Origin: an uncultured Blautia sp.
Lineage (GTDB): Bacteria; Bacillota; Clostridia; Lachnospirales; Lachnospiraceae
Assembly: GCA_934373235.1 (NCBI GenBank)
Contig: CAKROW010000068.1
Location: forward strand, 1-13,432
Length of the DNA stretch: 13,432 nucleotides
Reading direction: 5' to 3'
In this document: positions 13,227 to 13,432 of the stretch, piece by piece
How positions within the stretch are numbered: the stretch's first letter is position 1
How the letters are laid out: every line of letters starts with the position of its first letter
Translations under genes and position numbers: made by a program
Notes under the pieces: model-generated
What the model was told of the DNA's origin: nothing
Seen by the model: the letters and a program-made list of their open reading frames with translations, nothing else
Database searches by the model: none

Positions 13227-13432
13227 TTCCTGATCACCGCCTTCACCGGACAGCTTTCATAACAATTTCCACAGTGCAGACAGTGCTCCTGCCGGATGAC
13301 AAAAGGTGTTCCCTTCTCAATACATTTCTGCGGACAATGTTTCATACATTTCCCACAGCCGATACAGGATTCCGTTATGTAATATCCCTTTTCTTTTACA
13401 CTTACATTTCCCAGAATATATGTCTCCCGGAA
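13223..13432 (-). CDS. C-terminal end of a protein with two 4Fe-4S ferredoxin motifs (partial)
   Basis: Sixty-nine residues plus a stop are visible; the gene enters from the right edge. The segment contains CIGCGKCMKHCPQKC and CLHCGNCYESCP, two CxxCxxCxxxCP-type 4Fe-4S ligand sets separated by about 16 residues, as in bacterial 2[4Fe-4S] ferredoxin domains. The residues before them (FRETYILGNVSVKEKGYYIT) look like the end of another domain, so this is probably a C-terminal ferredoxin module on a larger redox protein. I cannot tell which domain precedes it; a flavin-binding pyridoxamine oxidase-like or nitroreductase-like domain would be possible. The stop overlaps the macrodomain start (ATGA), so its expression is tied to the ADP-ribosylation pair. 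An electron-transfer role is firm in general terms; the partner is unknown. Confidence 0.85.
   Translation of the reverse strand, partial: FRETYILGNVSVKEKGYYITESCIGCGKCMKHCPQKCIEKGTPFVIRQEHCLHCGNCYESCPVKAVIRK

Overview
The window looks like chromosome of an anaerobic gut Firmicute, most likely a Lachnospiraceae-type Clostridium. It is AT-rich, has strong AGGAGG-type ribosome binding sites, and its genes (GH13 and GH31 glucosidases, clostridial-type FrlB and FrlD, class M sirtuin plus macrodomain, a DUF1848 relic) are typical of that group. This placement is inference from protein resemblance; no 16S or other marker is present. All genes but one lie on the minus strand.

Region 1 (1-4096) is an alpha-glucoside module. 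A LacI-family regulator (2823-3830) ends in its own terminator. It is followed by a sigma-A-type promoter and a two-gene unit: an oligo-1,6-glucosidase-like GH13 enzyme (902-2590), then a GH31 glycosidase whose start overlaps the GH13 stop by ATGA and which runs off the left edge. Two palindromes around the promoter are candidate operators.

Region 2 (4097-10202) is the most interesting part: an Amadori-product (glycated amino acid) utilisation cluster. The minus-strand order is a Dcu-family anaerobic dicarboxylate-type transporter, a FrlC-like epimerase, a FrlB-like SIS deglycase, a FrlD-like PfkB kinase, and a small cupin-like protein of unknown role, closed by a strong hairpin terminator. 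A GntR/UTRA regulator is transcribed divergently. The shared intergenic region carries a perfect 7-1-7 palindrome next to the operon promoter and a related site next to a likely regulator promoter. The logic would be: import the glycated amino acid, interconvert its 3-epimer, phosphorylate the sugar at C6, then cleave to glucose 6-phosphate and free amino acid. Pairing a Dcu-type carrier with frl-type enzymes suggests an acidic or amide substrate such as fructose-aspartate or fructose-asparagine rather than fructoselysine. A 14-bp inverted repeat straddles a possible internal promoter between the transporter and the enzymes.

Region 3 (10203-13432) holds a HAD phosphatase with its own promoter. 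Upstream of it is a minus-strand unit: the C-terminal end of a protein with two 4Fe-4S motifs, a macrodomain protein, a class M sirtuin (SirTM), and a deletion- and frameshift-damaged DUF1848 gene, followed by a terminator. Macrodomain plus SirTM is a reversible ADP-ribosylation pair. Here it is coupled to an iron-sulfur protein; no lipoyl carrier or ligase genes are visible on the side that can be seen.

No tRNA, rRNA, CRISPR array or insertion sequence was recognised.
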